Shown here piece by piece: positions 1 to 7,613 of a stretch of 64,000 nt of DNA. The position numbers were made by a program, and so were the translations under genes. Under the pieces are notes generated by a model. It ran no database searches and had not been told where the DNA came from. It saw nothing but the letters and a program-made list of their open reading frames with translations. Origin of the DNA: Saprospira grandis (GTDB lineage Bacteria > Bacteroidota > Bacteroidia > Chitinophagales > Saprospiraceae); the NCBI RefSeq assembly GCF_027594745.1, contig NZ_CP110854.1, forward strand, positions 310,001 through 374,000, read 5' to 3'. Position 1 is the first letter of the stretch, and every line of letters begins with the position of its first letter.

Positions 1-141
1 GGTTTTGAACTTAGATTGGGCTTTTTGGGCCAGCAAATAAGTTCGGATTTGGGCCACAAAAGGGGCTGGCAGAAAATCATCTACCAGCCCGTAGCCCTGC
101 TCAATAATCCCAGTAATTAGGGATTCGTATTTTTCTTCCAT
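1..141 (-). CDS. N-terminus of a probable 2OG-Fe(II) oxygenase (partial)
   Basis: The last 47 codons at the window edge form an open minus-strand frame from an ATG at 141; the rest of the gene lies before base 1. The peptide begins MEEKYESLITGI and continues with GYGLVDDFLPAPFVAQIRTY. The G-Y-x-x-x-D-D-F-L-x-x-x-x-V pattern resembles the N-terminus of SM-20/prolyl-hydroxylase-like oxygenases. The iron ligands (HxD...H) would lie outside the window, so the family call is an inference from this short segment. It is followed by an exonuclease gene on the same strand with only 8 bp between them. Confidence 0.5.
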   Translation of the reverse strand, partial: MEEKYESLITGIIEQGYGLVDDFLPAPFVAQIRTYLLAQKAQSKFKT

Positions 142-149
142 TCAAGGGA

Positions 150-701
150 TTAAAAGCGCCATTGGTTGGCGTACTTAACAAAAATTTTGGCCAAATTGAT
201 TGCGTCATCAATACCTCGGTGGTGGGCGCCTTCAAACTCAAAGCCTTCTCGTTCGACGGCTCTTTTGAGGCCAATTTCTCGGCGGATGCCCTTAATGCGG
301 GGATATTGATGTTTGAGGCTAATGTGTTTATCGGTCCAATCGGCCGGTAAATCGTGTAGCTTACAATTTCGGGCTAAAGCCTTGCGGTCAAAGAAACCCC
401 AAGAGCAGAGCAAGTAGTCTTCGCCTTTTGTTAGGCCGATCCAATCTTGAAAATCCTCGATTACGGTAGGAAATTCATCGGCTTGGTTGACCTCTATTTG
501 GCTGATTCCGGTTAGTTGCGTACAAAAATCGGAGAGTTGTGGATGTTCGCTTGGGCGGACAAAGCTCTCGAATCTGGATTGTAGTTCGGCGTATTCATTA
601 AAGAGAAGAGCGCCGATTTCGATAATTTCTTGGCTGCGCCCCCGTCGTTCCACATCAGTTTTCCAACAGGTAGCTTCTAGATCATAAATGATAAAGTTCA
701 T
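150..701 (-). CDS. DEDDh 3'-5' exonuclease (ERI1/KapD-like)
   Basis: A 183-residue single-domain protein of the DnaQ/RNase T superfamily, expected to remove nucleotides from 3' ends of RNA or DNA with two metal ions. Candidate catalytic residues are visible: D7 and E9 in IYDLEATC, D105 in WGFFDRKAL, and H161/D166 in HHRGIDDA, the order expected for the DEDDh subgroup. The ATG at 701 sits three residues before the first motif. A longer in-frame extension to base 830 overlaps the next gene and adds a low-complexity basic stretch, so the shorter start was chosen. The size fits the KapD/ERI1-like group better than polymerase III epsilon. Substrate not predictable. Confidence 0.85.
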   Translation of the reverse strand: MNFIIYDLEATCWKTDVERRGRSQEIIEIGALLFNEYAELQSRFESFVRPSEHPQLSDFCTQLTGISQIEVNQADEFPTVIEDFQDWIGLTKGEDYLLCSWGFFDRKALARNCKLHDLPADWTDKHISLKHQYPRIKGIRREIGLKRAVEREGFEFEGAHHRGIDDAINLAKIFVKYANQWRF

Positions 702-744
702 AATATTTTTTGGAGTAAGTTCAATAAAAGCGGGGGCGGCCAGT

Positions 745-1098
745 CTAATCGTCTTTTTTGAGTCGTTCGGCCTCTTCTTCCTCCTCCTCGCTTTGGCTAG
801 CTTCATCGAGGATAGCGGCATCATCTTCATCGTCTAGGCCAAAGTCATCGCGAAGGGTTCCGTCATCATCGTAATCGTCATCATCTTCAATGATTTGTTC
901 GGCTTCACGAATTGTCATACGGACCAAATAGTAAACATCTTCGCACTCGAAGGGGAGTGCAGAAACCAGCTTACCGTTTCGGTCGGTATATTTGACGAGG
1001 TGCTGGGCAAAACCCCGAGGGTAGCGGAGTTTAATTTGATCAAGGGTTTCTTCTGCTAGGGCATCATAATCCTTGATAATGCGTTTTTTGCTGTTCAC
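745..1098 (-). CDS. Conserved hypothetical protein with acidic tail
   Basis: 117 residues. The first 70 or so form a compact basic/hydrophobic domain (YPRGFAQHLVKYTDRNGK, then LPFECEDVYYLVRMT). The last 40 are almost entirely Asp and Glu and end in KKDD. I recognise this arrangement from uncharacterised Bacteroidota proteins that are sometimes labelled DNA primase without good reason; no catalytic motif is visible. The acidic tail could mimic nucleic acid or bind a basic partner, which is speculation. It lies 43 bp upstream of the exonuclease gene on the same strand and may be co-transcribed with it. Confidence 0.7.
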   Translation of the reverse strand: MNSKKRIIKDYDALAEETLDQIKLRYPRGFAQHLVKYTDRNGKLVSALPFECEDVYYLVRMTIREAEQIIEDDDDYDDDGTLRDDFGLDDEDDAAILDEASQSEEEEEEAERLKKDD

Positions 1099-1230
1099 AA
1101 CTTGCTAATTTAAGTGGTGGTGTATAAGGTTATTATTCTTGTCTTTTTAAATCCGTCTATTGGGCCTATTGGCTTAGGGCCGCAAAACTTGCAAAAAAAG
1201 CTTAAATCCTCAAGTGAAAATCAAAAAAAA

Positions 1231-1725
1231 TTAAGGTCTTAATCCTTCGCCTGCTTTGATCTGAATTTGCTCTACCTCTTGGTAGAGGATCTTGGCATAA
1301 GCGTCTAACTCTAAACTTAGGATTTCGGTTTCATTTTCGAGAACAATCCAGTAGGTATAATGGCCAAGGGGGTGTTGGGTGGCCAAGACATAGCTAATGG
1401 TTCTGTCGGCATATTCTTTTTCTAAGAAGCGCTTAATGGCCAGGGTAAAGGCAGAGGGTTCCACCTCCATTTCTGATTTGAGCCATTTGCCGAGCTCATC
1501 AAAGTAGGCCAAGACATAGATTCCGTTGGCTTCATCCCAAAATTGGCCCTGATAGCTGCTATCTACCTCCTGCCAGATGGCTTGTTTGACCTGGGCTTGG
1601 GGATATTTAGTTTCAAAAGCGGTTTGGACCTTTTTGGGGAGCTTGTGGGGGGCAATATTGGCTGTTCTTTGCGCCCAGCTAGGGCTGCTCAGGGCCAATA
1701 GTAAGAGAAAAAAGAGGTATTTCAT
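1231..1725 (-). CDS. Secreted PepSY-like (DUF2874) protein
   Basis: 164 residues with a clear Sec signal peptide (MKYLFFLLLLALSSPSWAQ, cleavage near residue 19). The mature part opens with LPKKVQTAFETKYPQAQVKQ followed by W, the P-x-x-V-x-x-A-F-x-x-K-Y-P signature of the PepSY-like/BLIP-like periplasmic fold common in Bacteroidota. A second, weaker copy follows (residues 95-150). These proteins are thought to bind or inhibit partners in the periplasm, with no enzymatic role shown. It lies just downstream of two S41 proteases on the same strand, so a protease-related job is possible, but this is inference. Confidence 0.75.
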   Translation of the reverse strand: MKYLFFLLLLALSSPSWAQRTANIAPHKLPKKVQTAFETKYPQAQVKQAIWQEVDSSYQGQFWDEANGIYVLAYFDELGKWLKSEMEVEPSAFTLAIKRFLEKEYADRTISYVLATQHPLGHYTYWIVLENETEILSLELDAYAKILYQEVEQIQIKAGEGLRP

Positions 1726-1761
1726 CGTTTTCTGTTCATTAGTTCTAAGAAAGTCAGCTAC

Positions 1762-3408
1762 TTAAGGCATAAGCAAGCGCTGATATTTTTTCTTTTTCCC
1801 CAACAATTCTAGGGCCATATCGAGGCAATGATCAGCCTTTATACTATGGGCAATAGCTGCAGCTCTTAGTTTTTCTTGCGCCACAATTTCGACCTCTAAG
1901 AGATGTAGAATTTCATCCTTGGCGGCCAGTAGTTTGTTGCGCTCTTGGCTGCGGAGTCCTTTTTCTAGGGCCTTTAGTTCTTTATTAAGGGCTGTTTTTA
2001 GGGCTCCTTCCTGATCGAGTTTTTGCTCAAACTGCTCGAAGGCCAAGGCCGTTTTGCTCTTTTTAAGGTAAGCGTTTTTATCCATCAGGGCCATAAAATC
2101 ATCAAAGTCTTTGGCCTGAAGGCTCCATTTATCCAAATTTTCGGGCAGTTTATGCTGGCTGCGATAGGCTACGCCAAAGTCAAAAATAGCGGGGCTGGCC
2201 AAGAGCTGTTTTTTCAAGCTCAACCATTCCTGATTTTCATGTACTAAATCGGGGCGAATGCCACCGCCATCATAGACCTTTCTACCCGCTAGGGTACTAA
2301 AGGCTTGTCGCAGAGAGTCGGCAATCACTTTTGGAGCTCCATTTTCATATTCTAGCGATTGGATACAGCGGCCCGAGGGAATATAATAGCGGGCGGTAGT
2401 GAGCTTGAGCTTGGCTCCATGCGGCAAGTCTACCGTATTTTGCACCAAGCCTTTTCCAAAAGAACGCTGCCCAACAATAACGCCTCGGTCCAAGTCTTGG
2501 ATTGCGCCCGCCACAATTTCTGAGGCAGAGGCCGAACGCTCATTGATGAGCACCGCCAAGGCAATGCTGCTATCTATGGGCATATTGAGGGTTCTAAAGA
2601 TTTGCTGTTGCGACTTCTCTCGGCCCTGAATAGAAACGACTTCCCGCCCTCTGGGCACAAAGACATTGATGACATTGACGGCCTCGCTCAATAAGCCGCC
2701 CGTATTGCCTCTAAGGTCGAGAATCACGCCATTGAGCTTTTCTTTTTCTTGCAAGGCCTCTAGGGCTTCCCCTAAATGCTGCCCCGCCTTTTCTGAAAAG
2801 GTAGTGAGCGAGAAGTAGGCAATTTTTCCCGGCAAAACCTCATAATGCGGAAGATTATTGATGAGGATATTTTGGCGGCGCAGGCTAAATGTTAGCTTTT
2901 TGCTCTGCCCCGGCCGATGCACGGTCAATTGCATGGCCTGCCCCATTTTTCCTCTCAACTCTTGGCTGATTTCTGAAAGGGCTTTGCCTTTTAAAGATAC
3001 CTCATCAATAAAAAGAAGGGTGTCTCCGGCCATAAGGCCCGCCTTATGGGCTGGACCATCGGGGTAAATGGCCGTAATTAAGCCGCCCGAAGCCGTGGCC
3101 CGCACTCGGGTTCCTATGCCCGCATAGCTGCCCGTAATAGAAGAGCGAAAACGCTCTACTTCTTGGGCTGGAATATAAGTGGTGTAGGGGTCTAAGCTCT
3201 TAAGCATGGCATCCAAGCCCGATTTCATCAAATCTTCAGGCGGCACCTCATCTACATAGTAGGTATTGAGCTCTCTAAATACATTAGAGTAGAGCTCTAG
3301 GTTCTTAGCAATTTCAAACTCATCGGTTAGGGTGGTGGCCAAACCTATCCCGCCCCCCAAAATGAGAAAAGCGAAAAACAGTTTCTTGGCTGATTGTATG
3401 GCAAACAT
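1762..3408 (-). CDS. C-terminal processing peptidase, S41 family (first of a tandem pair)
   Basis: 548 residues: N-terminal signal/anchor segment (residues 9-25), a PDZ domain (about 88-175, with GIGTRV and AGLMAGDTLL), and the S41 core. The catalytic Ser is S294 in SASASEIV and the general base is K319 in GQRSFGKG, with Q323 four residues later, matching the 25-residue Ser-Lys spacing of CtpA/Prc. The LDLRGNTGG loop at 230-238 is intact. The enzyme should cleave periplasmic proteins at unfolded C-termini. A Lys/Glu-rich helical tail follows the core. It lies 30 bp downstream of a paralogue with the same domain order, indicating a tandem duplication within one operon. Confidence 0.93.
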   Translation of the reverse strand: MFAIQSAKKLFFAFLILGGGIGLATTLTDEFEIAKNLELYSNVFRELNTYYVDEVPPEDLMKSGLDAMLKSLDPYTTYIPAQEVERFRSSITGSYAGIGTRVRATASGGLITAIYPDGPAHKAGLMAGDTLLFIDEVSLKGKALSEISQELRGKMGQAMQLTVHRPGQSKKLTFSLRRQNILINNLPHYEVLPGKIAYFSLTTFSEKAGQHLGEALEALQEKEKLNGVILDLRGNTGGLLSEAVNVINVFVPRGREVVSIQGREKSQQQIFRTLNMPIDSSIALAVLINERSASASEIVAGAIQDLDRGVIVGQRSFGKGLVQNTVDLPHGAKLKLTTARYYIPSGRCIQSLEYENGAPKVIADSLRQAFSTLAGRKVYDGGGIRPDLVHENQEWLSLKKQLLASPAIFDFGVAYRSQHKLPENLDKWSLQAKDFDDFMALMDKNAYLKKSKTALAFEQFEQKLDQEGALKTALNKELKALEKGLRSQERNKLLAAKDEILHLLEVEIVAQEKLRAAAIAHSIKADHCLDMALELLGKKKKYQRLLMP

Positions 3409-3438
3409 CTTTGTAATCGGTTTTAATATGGAGTGAAT

Positions 3439-5073
3439 TTACTTTTCTGGCGCTTCCAAAAGCTGATCGAAGGCCTTTGCATCCCCAAAAAGGGCAATGG
3501 CGGCCTTTACTTCTTTATCCTCTTTCAATCGAGCCATAATAACTTGGTCCTCGCTATAATAACGACGCAAAATGGCCTGACGAAGCTGAATAGATAAGGC
3601 CGCTTTTTCTTGATTCAATAGCCGCTTTTTTTCTGCTCGGATTTTGGCCCGCAAGGCCTCAAAAGCCGCCTTTTCCGAGGCGTATTTTTTCTCTTCTTTG
3701 GCCGTTTTCTCTAGCTTGGCCAATTCTTTTTCCGAGGGCAACTCAAAAGCATAGTTTTTCTGGGCCAAAAACTGCAGATAGTCCGCATATAACTGCTCCG
3801 ATACCTGAAACTCCAAGGCGGGGGCAATGCTGTCTACTTTCTGCCGAAAATCATTGGCAAATTCAAAGAGTAAACGACTTTCCGTTATCGCATCCAATAA
3901 GTATTTGGTTTCGGCCAAAGCTATTTTATAGTCCGGCTCCAAACCGCCTCCATCAAATACTTCTCGGCCATTTTCGGTGCTAAAGCTGCTCCGCAAAGAG
4001 TCGTCCATCCGCTTAGACTTCCCTCCTTTGTAGGCTAGGGCCTGAATACAACGGCCCGAGGGAATATGATAACGGGCAGTGGTCAGTTTGACCTTAGAGT
4101 TGTAGCCAATATCATAGGTGTTTTGCACCAAACCTTTACCAAAAGATCGCTGCCCCAACAATACCCCTCTGTCGTAGTCTTGTATGGCCCCCGCTACAAT
4201 CTCTGAGGCCGAGGCCGACTGCCCATTGACCAAAACAATTAAGGGAATTTGGCTGTCTAATGGCTGCTTTTGTGTACTAAAAGAACGATCCCAATTAGCT
4301 ACCTTATTTTTGGTGTAGACAATCAATTTGTTCTTGGGCAAAAAGACATTGCAAAGCGCTACCGCTTCGATCAAAAGCCCCCCACCATTGTCTCGCAAAT
4401 CTAAAATGACTTGCTTGGGGTTGTGTTTTTCCTGCAGTTCTTGCAAAGCGTTAGAGACATTACCTCCAGCTCGCTCCGTAAAGGTGGTCAACACAATATA
4501 GGCCGTGCTATCGTCCAACATACTATAATAAGGAACGTTTTTTCGTTCTACCTTGGTCCGTGTTAGGTTATGCTCCTCCGAGGCAGCCACTCCCCTACGC
4601 GTTTCTACCAATACCTGCGTGCCCGCTTTTCCATGCAAACTCCGCTCGATATCCTCTAGCTTTTTGCCCGAAATATCGCTGCCATCTATCCGCAAGAGCT
4701 CATCCCCAATCTGAATGCCCGCCGCCTTAGCTGCCGAACCATCCACCAATTCATTGACCAATACTTTCCCTTTATATTCAATGAGCTCCATGCCGACCCC
4801 ATCCCAAGAGCCCTTAAAGTTGATGCGAAATTGCTCAATCTGGGCCTCCGAAAAGTAGTTGGTATAGGGGTCCAAACTGCCATTCATCGAGTCTATGGCT
4901 ATGCGCATCAGGGCCGTCGGCTCAGGCTCTTCTACATAATAGCGATTCACGGAGCGGTAGGCGGCCGCAAATATTTCCATGCTCTGGGCCAAACGAAGCA
5001 GCCGACCCCCACTGGCCAAACTCAGCCCCGCTAAAAGCAGTAGCCCTAAGGGCCAAAATTTTCTGTATTTCAT
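3439..5073 (-). CDS. C-terminal processing peptidase, S41 family (second of a tandem pair)
   Basis: 544 residues with the same architecture as its downstream neighbour: a membrane-anchoring N-terminus (MKYRKFWPLGLLLLAG), a PDZ domain at about 90-178 (GVGMELIEY, AGIQIGDELLRIDG), and an S41 core with S288 (QSASASEIV) and K313 (GQRSFGKG), 25 residues apart. The LDLRDNGGG motif is at 225-233. The charged C-terminal tail differs most between the two copies, which could shift specificity. Being first on the minus strand, it probably leads the pair's transcript. The paralogues are clearly diverged, so the duplication is not recent. Confidence 0.93.
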   Translation of the reverse strand: MKYRKFWPLGLLLLAGLSLASGGRLLRLAQSMEIFAAAYRSVNRYYVEEPEPTALMRIAIDSMNGSLDPYTNYFSEAQIEQFRINFKGSWDGVGMELIEYKGKVLVNELVDGSAAKAAGIQIGDELLRIDGSDISGKKLEDIERSLHGKAGTQVLVETRRGVAASEEHNLTRTKVERKNVPYYSMLDDSTAYIVLTTFTERAGGNVSNALQELQEKHNPKQVILDLRDNGGGLLIEAVALCNVFLPKNKLIVYTKNKVANWDRSFSTQKQPLDSQIPLIVLVNGQSASASEIVAGAIQDYDRGVLLGQRSFGKGLVQNTYDIGYNSKVKLTTARYHIPSGRCIQALAYKGGKSKRMDDSLRSSFSTENGREVFDGGGLEPDYKIALAETKYLLDAITESRLLFEFANDFRQKVDSIAPALEFQVSEQLYADYLQFLAQKNYAFELPSEKELAKLEKTAKEEKKYASEKAAFEALRAKIRAEKKRLLNQEKAALSIQLRQAILRRYYSEDQVIMARLKEDKEVKAAIALFGDAKAFDQLLEAPEK

Positions 5074-5096
5074 ACTGTTTTTTGTTTCTTTTTTTT

Positions 5097-5229
5097 GGGG
5101 CTTCCCCGCCCTGCGGGCGGGTCGGGCTCTGTCGCAGCTCGCTATTCGCTCGGCCCTTCGCTTTTTTTCGCTATCGCTTCAAAAAAGCTTGGTCTGGCCC
5201 TGCGGGCCACTGCTTTCCATCCCTAAGCC
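5097..5229 (+). repeat. Structured intergenic repeat, core copy 1 (GGCTT/AAGCC ends)
   Basis: GC-rich element after a T-run. It begins GGGGCTT and ends CCCTAAGCC, so the terminal GGCTT and AAGCC pair. Inside are the conserved blocks TCGCAGCTCGC, CGCTCGGCCC and GGTCTGG, separated by hairpins such as GGCCCTGCGGGCC and a long GCTTTTTT/AAAAAAGC stem. It fills the gap between murI and the S41 pair. Confidence 0.85.
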
Positions 5230-5255
5230 TGCGGCCGCTTCGCGGCCTGTAGGAC

Positions 5256-6092
5256 CTATGTTTTGGCAAAGCTCAAGCCCTCTTCTTTCCAATCCAATTC
5301 TTGCAAATGCAGTTTGCGCTTATAAAAAAGTGCGGTGGCCTTCTCAAAAGAAGGCGTATAATCGGTAACATAAAACTGGGCCAAGGGGGCCAGATCTGTT
5401 TTGGCTTGCATATCATTTTGGACCAACTGCGCCTTTACTTCTTCTACTACTGCCGCAATAGAGTCAAAAACAGCCACTCGGCCCTCATAAAAGGCCTCTA
5501 TCTCTGGCCGAATAAGCGGATAATGCGTGCAAGCTAATAAAAGCGCTTCGATATCCTGAAAATCAGGATAGCTGAGGTACTGATGTAAAACGGCCTGACT
5601 CACCGCATTGTTAATAAAGCCTTCTTCTATCATAGAGGCCAACATACCCGTAGCCAAAGAACTAACGGCAATATCTGGCCTTAAGGCCTGCAATTGCTGG
5701 GGGTATTGGTCTATTCGAGTAGTGACTTTGGTCCCAATTACACCCACTTTTTTGTAGTTTTTTTGGGCCATGCTTTTTACTAAGGGCGTAATCACATCCA
5801 CTATCGGTAGGCGATCCCCCCAATAGGCTTTGAGCCGCCCCAAAGCCGCAGCCGAAGCCGTATTGCAAGCAATGACCAGCATTTTGCAGCCTTGCTCTAC
5901 CAAAAAGCGACTAATGTGCAGGGCATAGTTGGCGATGGCCTCTGGACTCTTCTCCCCATAAGGTAAATGAGCCGTATCGCCCAAATAGATAATAGACTCC
6001 TGAGGAAGCGCCTGGCTAATCCCCGCCGCAACGGTAAGTCCACCTATACCCGAATCAAATATGCCGATAGGGCCATGTTTAGCTGTTGCCAT
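5256..6092 (-). CDS. murI: Glutamate racemase
   Basis: Interconverts L- and D-glutamate, supplying D-Glu for peptidoglycan in the cytoplasm. The family hallmarks are present: GPIGIFDSGIGGLTV near the N-terminus (catalytic Asp in FDSG), the first catalytic Cys in ACNTAS (C76 from the chosen start) and the second in ACTHYPL (about residue 186). The start at 6092 (MATAKHGPIG) is preferred over an in-frame ATG nine codons upstream because homologues begin only a few residues before PIGIFDSG. At 278 residues it has normal family length. A structured repeat follows the stop codon. Confidence 0.95.
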   Translation of the reverse strand: MATAKHGPIGIFDSGIGGLTVAAGISQALPQESIIYLGDTAHLPYGEKSPEAIANYALHISRFLVEQGCKMLVIACNTASAAALGRLKAYWGDRLPIVDVITPLVKSMAQKNYKKVGVIGTKVTTRIDQYPQQLQALRPDIAVSSLATGMLASMIEEGFINNAVSQAVLHQYLSYPDFQDIEALLLACTHYPLIRPEIEAFYEGRVAVFDSIAAVVEEVKAQLVQNDMQAKTDLAPLAQFYVTDYTPSFEKATALFYKRKLHLQELDWKEEGLSFAKT

Positions 6093-6264
6093 AAAGAATA
6101 TAAAAAGATTTTGGGCCAATGCCCGTTTGTGCTGCAGATTTAAGTTTTTCTTTCATTAGGCCTAAATATAAGCTTGAACTTAGTTAAAACCAACTGTCCT
6201 TTGCCCTCAAGGCTATTTTTGCCTCCTTAAGGCTGTTTTAAATTTTGTGCCTGCCCTTTTTGCT

Positions 6265-6296
6265 GCCTAGGGACAAGCTCCTGGGCGACTATTGGC
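6265..6296. repeat. CCTAGGG palindrome with GACTATTGGC tail
   Basis: Hairpin GCCTAGGGACAAGCTCCTGG followed by GCGACTATTGGC. Four more copies lie at 39395-39416, 39540-39571, 39768-39787 and 40058-40089. This one precedes the 42-bp tandem array by about 75 bp; the last directly abuts the 21-bp array. The remaining bases of the 6093-6370 gap show nothing recognisable apart from the doublet GAACAGTCCC at 6347-6368. Confidence 0.7.
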
Positions 6297-6370
6297 CAAA
6301 TCCTAACCATCTAAAGACCCACATTTTATTCTAATACACAAAATCCTGAACAGTCCCGAACAGTCCCCTC

Positions 6371-6563
6371 ATCAATGATGTCTGGGGTATCATCAACAAC
6401 CGCTGAACTATCATCAATGATGTCTGGAGCATCATCAACGACCGCTGAACTATTATCAATGATGTCTGGAGCATCATCAACGACCGCTGAACTATTATCA
6501 ATGATGTCTGGAGCATCATCAACGACCGCTGAACTATTATCAATGATGTCTGGGGTATCATTA
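6371..6563. repeat. 42-bp tandem repeat array, about 4.5 copies
   Basis: Units start at 6371, 6413, 6455, 6497 and (partial) 6539. Each contains ATGATGTCTGGAGCATCATC followed by AACGACCGCTGAACTATTATC. The first and last units differ slightly (GGGGTATCAT in place of GGAGCATCAT). The period is a multiple of three, so frames stay open on both strands and give 14-residue peptide repeats. There is no RBS or sensible protein on either strand, so it is read here as non-coding DNA. The ATGTCTGGA word is shared with the 21-bp array at 40090. Confidence 0.85.
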
Positions 6564-6678
6564 ACGATACTAAAAAGGTCATTCTCTAGCTCTTTGAATA
6601 AGTTCAGTAAGTCAGTACTTTAACTTATTGCTAACAATTGGCCCCTTAGGCGGTTTAGCAGGCGGCGAAGCCGCCGCA

Positions 6679-6791
6679 GGCCTAGCGATGTGCAGCAGTG
6701 GCCCGCAGGGCCAGACCGAAGCCCGAAGGGCTGAAGGGCCGAGCGAAGAGCGAGCTGCGAAACGTAGCGCCTGCCACAGGCAGGAGGCCCC
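6679..6791 (-). repeat. Structured intergenic repeat, core copy 2 (GGCCT/AGGCC ends)
   Basis: Minus-orientation copy. On the minus strand it runs from GGGGCCT to CATCGCTAGGCC, and the terminal GGCCT and AGGCC pair. The internal hairpins include GGCCCTGCGGGCC and AGCCCTTCGGGCT. A companion module follows immediately. Confidence 0.85.
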
Positions 6792-6793
6792 AA

Positions 6794-6926
6794 AATAGCA
6801 GCGAGCTGCGACAACAAGGACTTTAGTCCGTCTTCGACGACCAAAGGGAGTAAACGCCGCAAGGCGAAACCGCAGCGACAACAAAGACTTTAGTCTACAG
6901 TTCGACGACTGAAAGGAGTAACGCCT
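6794..6926 (-). repeat. Companion hairpin module (two units), copy 1
   Basis: Two successive units with conserved flanks (CGACAACAA on one side, CGACGAC then AAGGGAGTAA or AAAGGAGTAA on the other) around variable short stems, GGACTTTAGTCC and AGACTTTAGTCT. It is attached to core copy 2. Confidence 0.75.
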
Positions 6927-6932
6927 CACCCC

Positions 6933-7577
6933 TTAATCATTATCTTCATGAATAGTCTTAAGAACCCTTTTATCGATGCGGTGTGGGCCATCAAAAAGTT
7001 GGATATGGGGCGGCTGGGGCAAGTTTTTCCAGAAAGCGATTTGTTGTTCTAGGCGTTCTTTTGGGAAATAGGCATCTTGCTGGCCACAGACCCAATGGAA
7101 CTGAATCTGGGTTAAAAACTCGCTCTGAACATCTAGCTCGGGCGGGGCATCGGCGGCCCAGATAATCAACTTATTTAGCCTTTGGGGTTGGCGGTGCAAG
7201 GCCCAGCGGAGGGCCGTGGCGCCCCCTTGCGAAAAGCCCAGCAAATGGAACTTTGCCTGGGGCGGAAACTGCGGGGCCAGATGCGCGTAAAGCTGGTCTA
7301 GATAGGCTAGATAATCCTTAATTTCGTCTTCTCGGTGGTTTTTGGTCATCCAAGAATGGCCAATCTGGCCACTGCTGGCCTTCCAGTAAAAAGAAGAAAG
7401 CGCCTCGGGGGCGATGACAAAAGTATGGGGCAGCTCGGCAAACTTTTGGGGCAGGCGGCTGGCATCTTGGCCATAGCCATGTAGGGCCAAATAAATATGC
7501 TGAGTTTGGGCATTCAGCTCGCCTAAAGTGTGGTAGTGAGCGGTTTTTTTAACGGTCAGACGTTCTGTTTTCTGCAT
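6933..7577 (-). CDS. Alpha/beta-hydrolase, phospholipase/carboxylesterase type
   Basis: 214 residues, a single cytoplasmic alpha/beta-hydrolase domain without signal peptide. The catalytic triad can be read directly: S116 in the nucleophile elbow GFSQGG, D168 in GQQDAYF and H199 in DGPHRID. The oxyanion region LHGYGQD is at 32-38. The layout matches the small serine esterases (YpfH/acyl-protein thioesterase-like group), which hydrolyse short-chain esters. The true substrate cannot be told. It is transcribed divergently from the membrane protein at 7614, with 36 bp between the start codons. Confidence 0.85.
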   Translation of the reverse strand: MQKTERLTVKKTAHYHTLGELNAQTQHIYLALHGYGQDASRLPQKFAELPHTFVIAPEALSSFYWKASSGQIGHSWMTKNHREDEIKDYLAYLDQLYAHLAPQFPPQAKFHLLGFSQGGATALRWALHRQPQRLNKLIIWAADAPPELDVQSEFLTQIQFHWVCGQQDAYFPKERLEQQIAFWKNLPQPPHIQLFDGPHRIDKRVLKTIHEDND

Positions 7578-7613
7578 AGTTTTTACTTTTTTGGACCCTA
7601 AAATAAGAAATTC

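Noticed and set aside
6331..6623. Overlapping 82-83 codon frames in the 42-bp array
   Set aside because: Both strands are open because the period is divisible by three. The peptides are pure repeat and lack start context.
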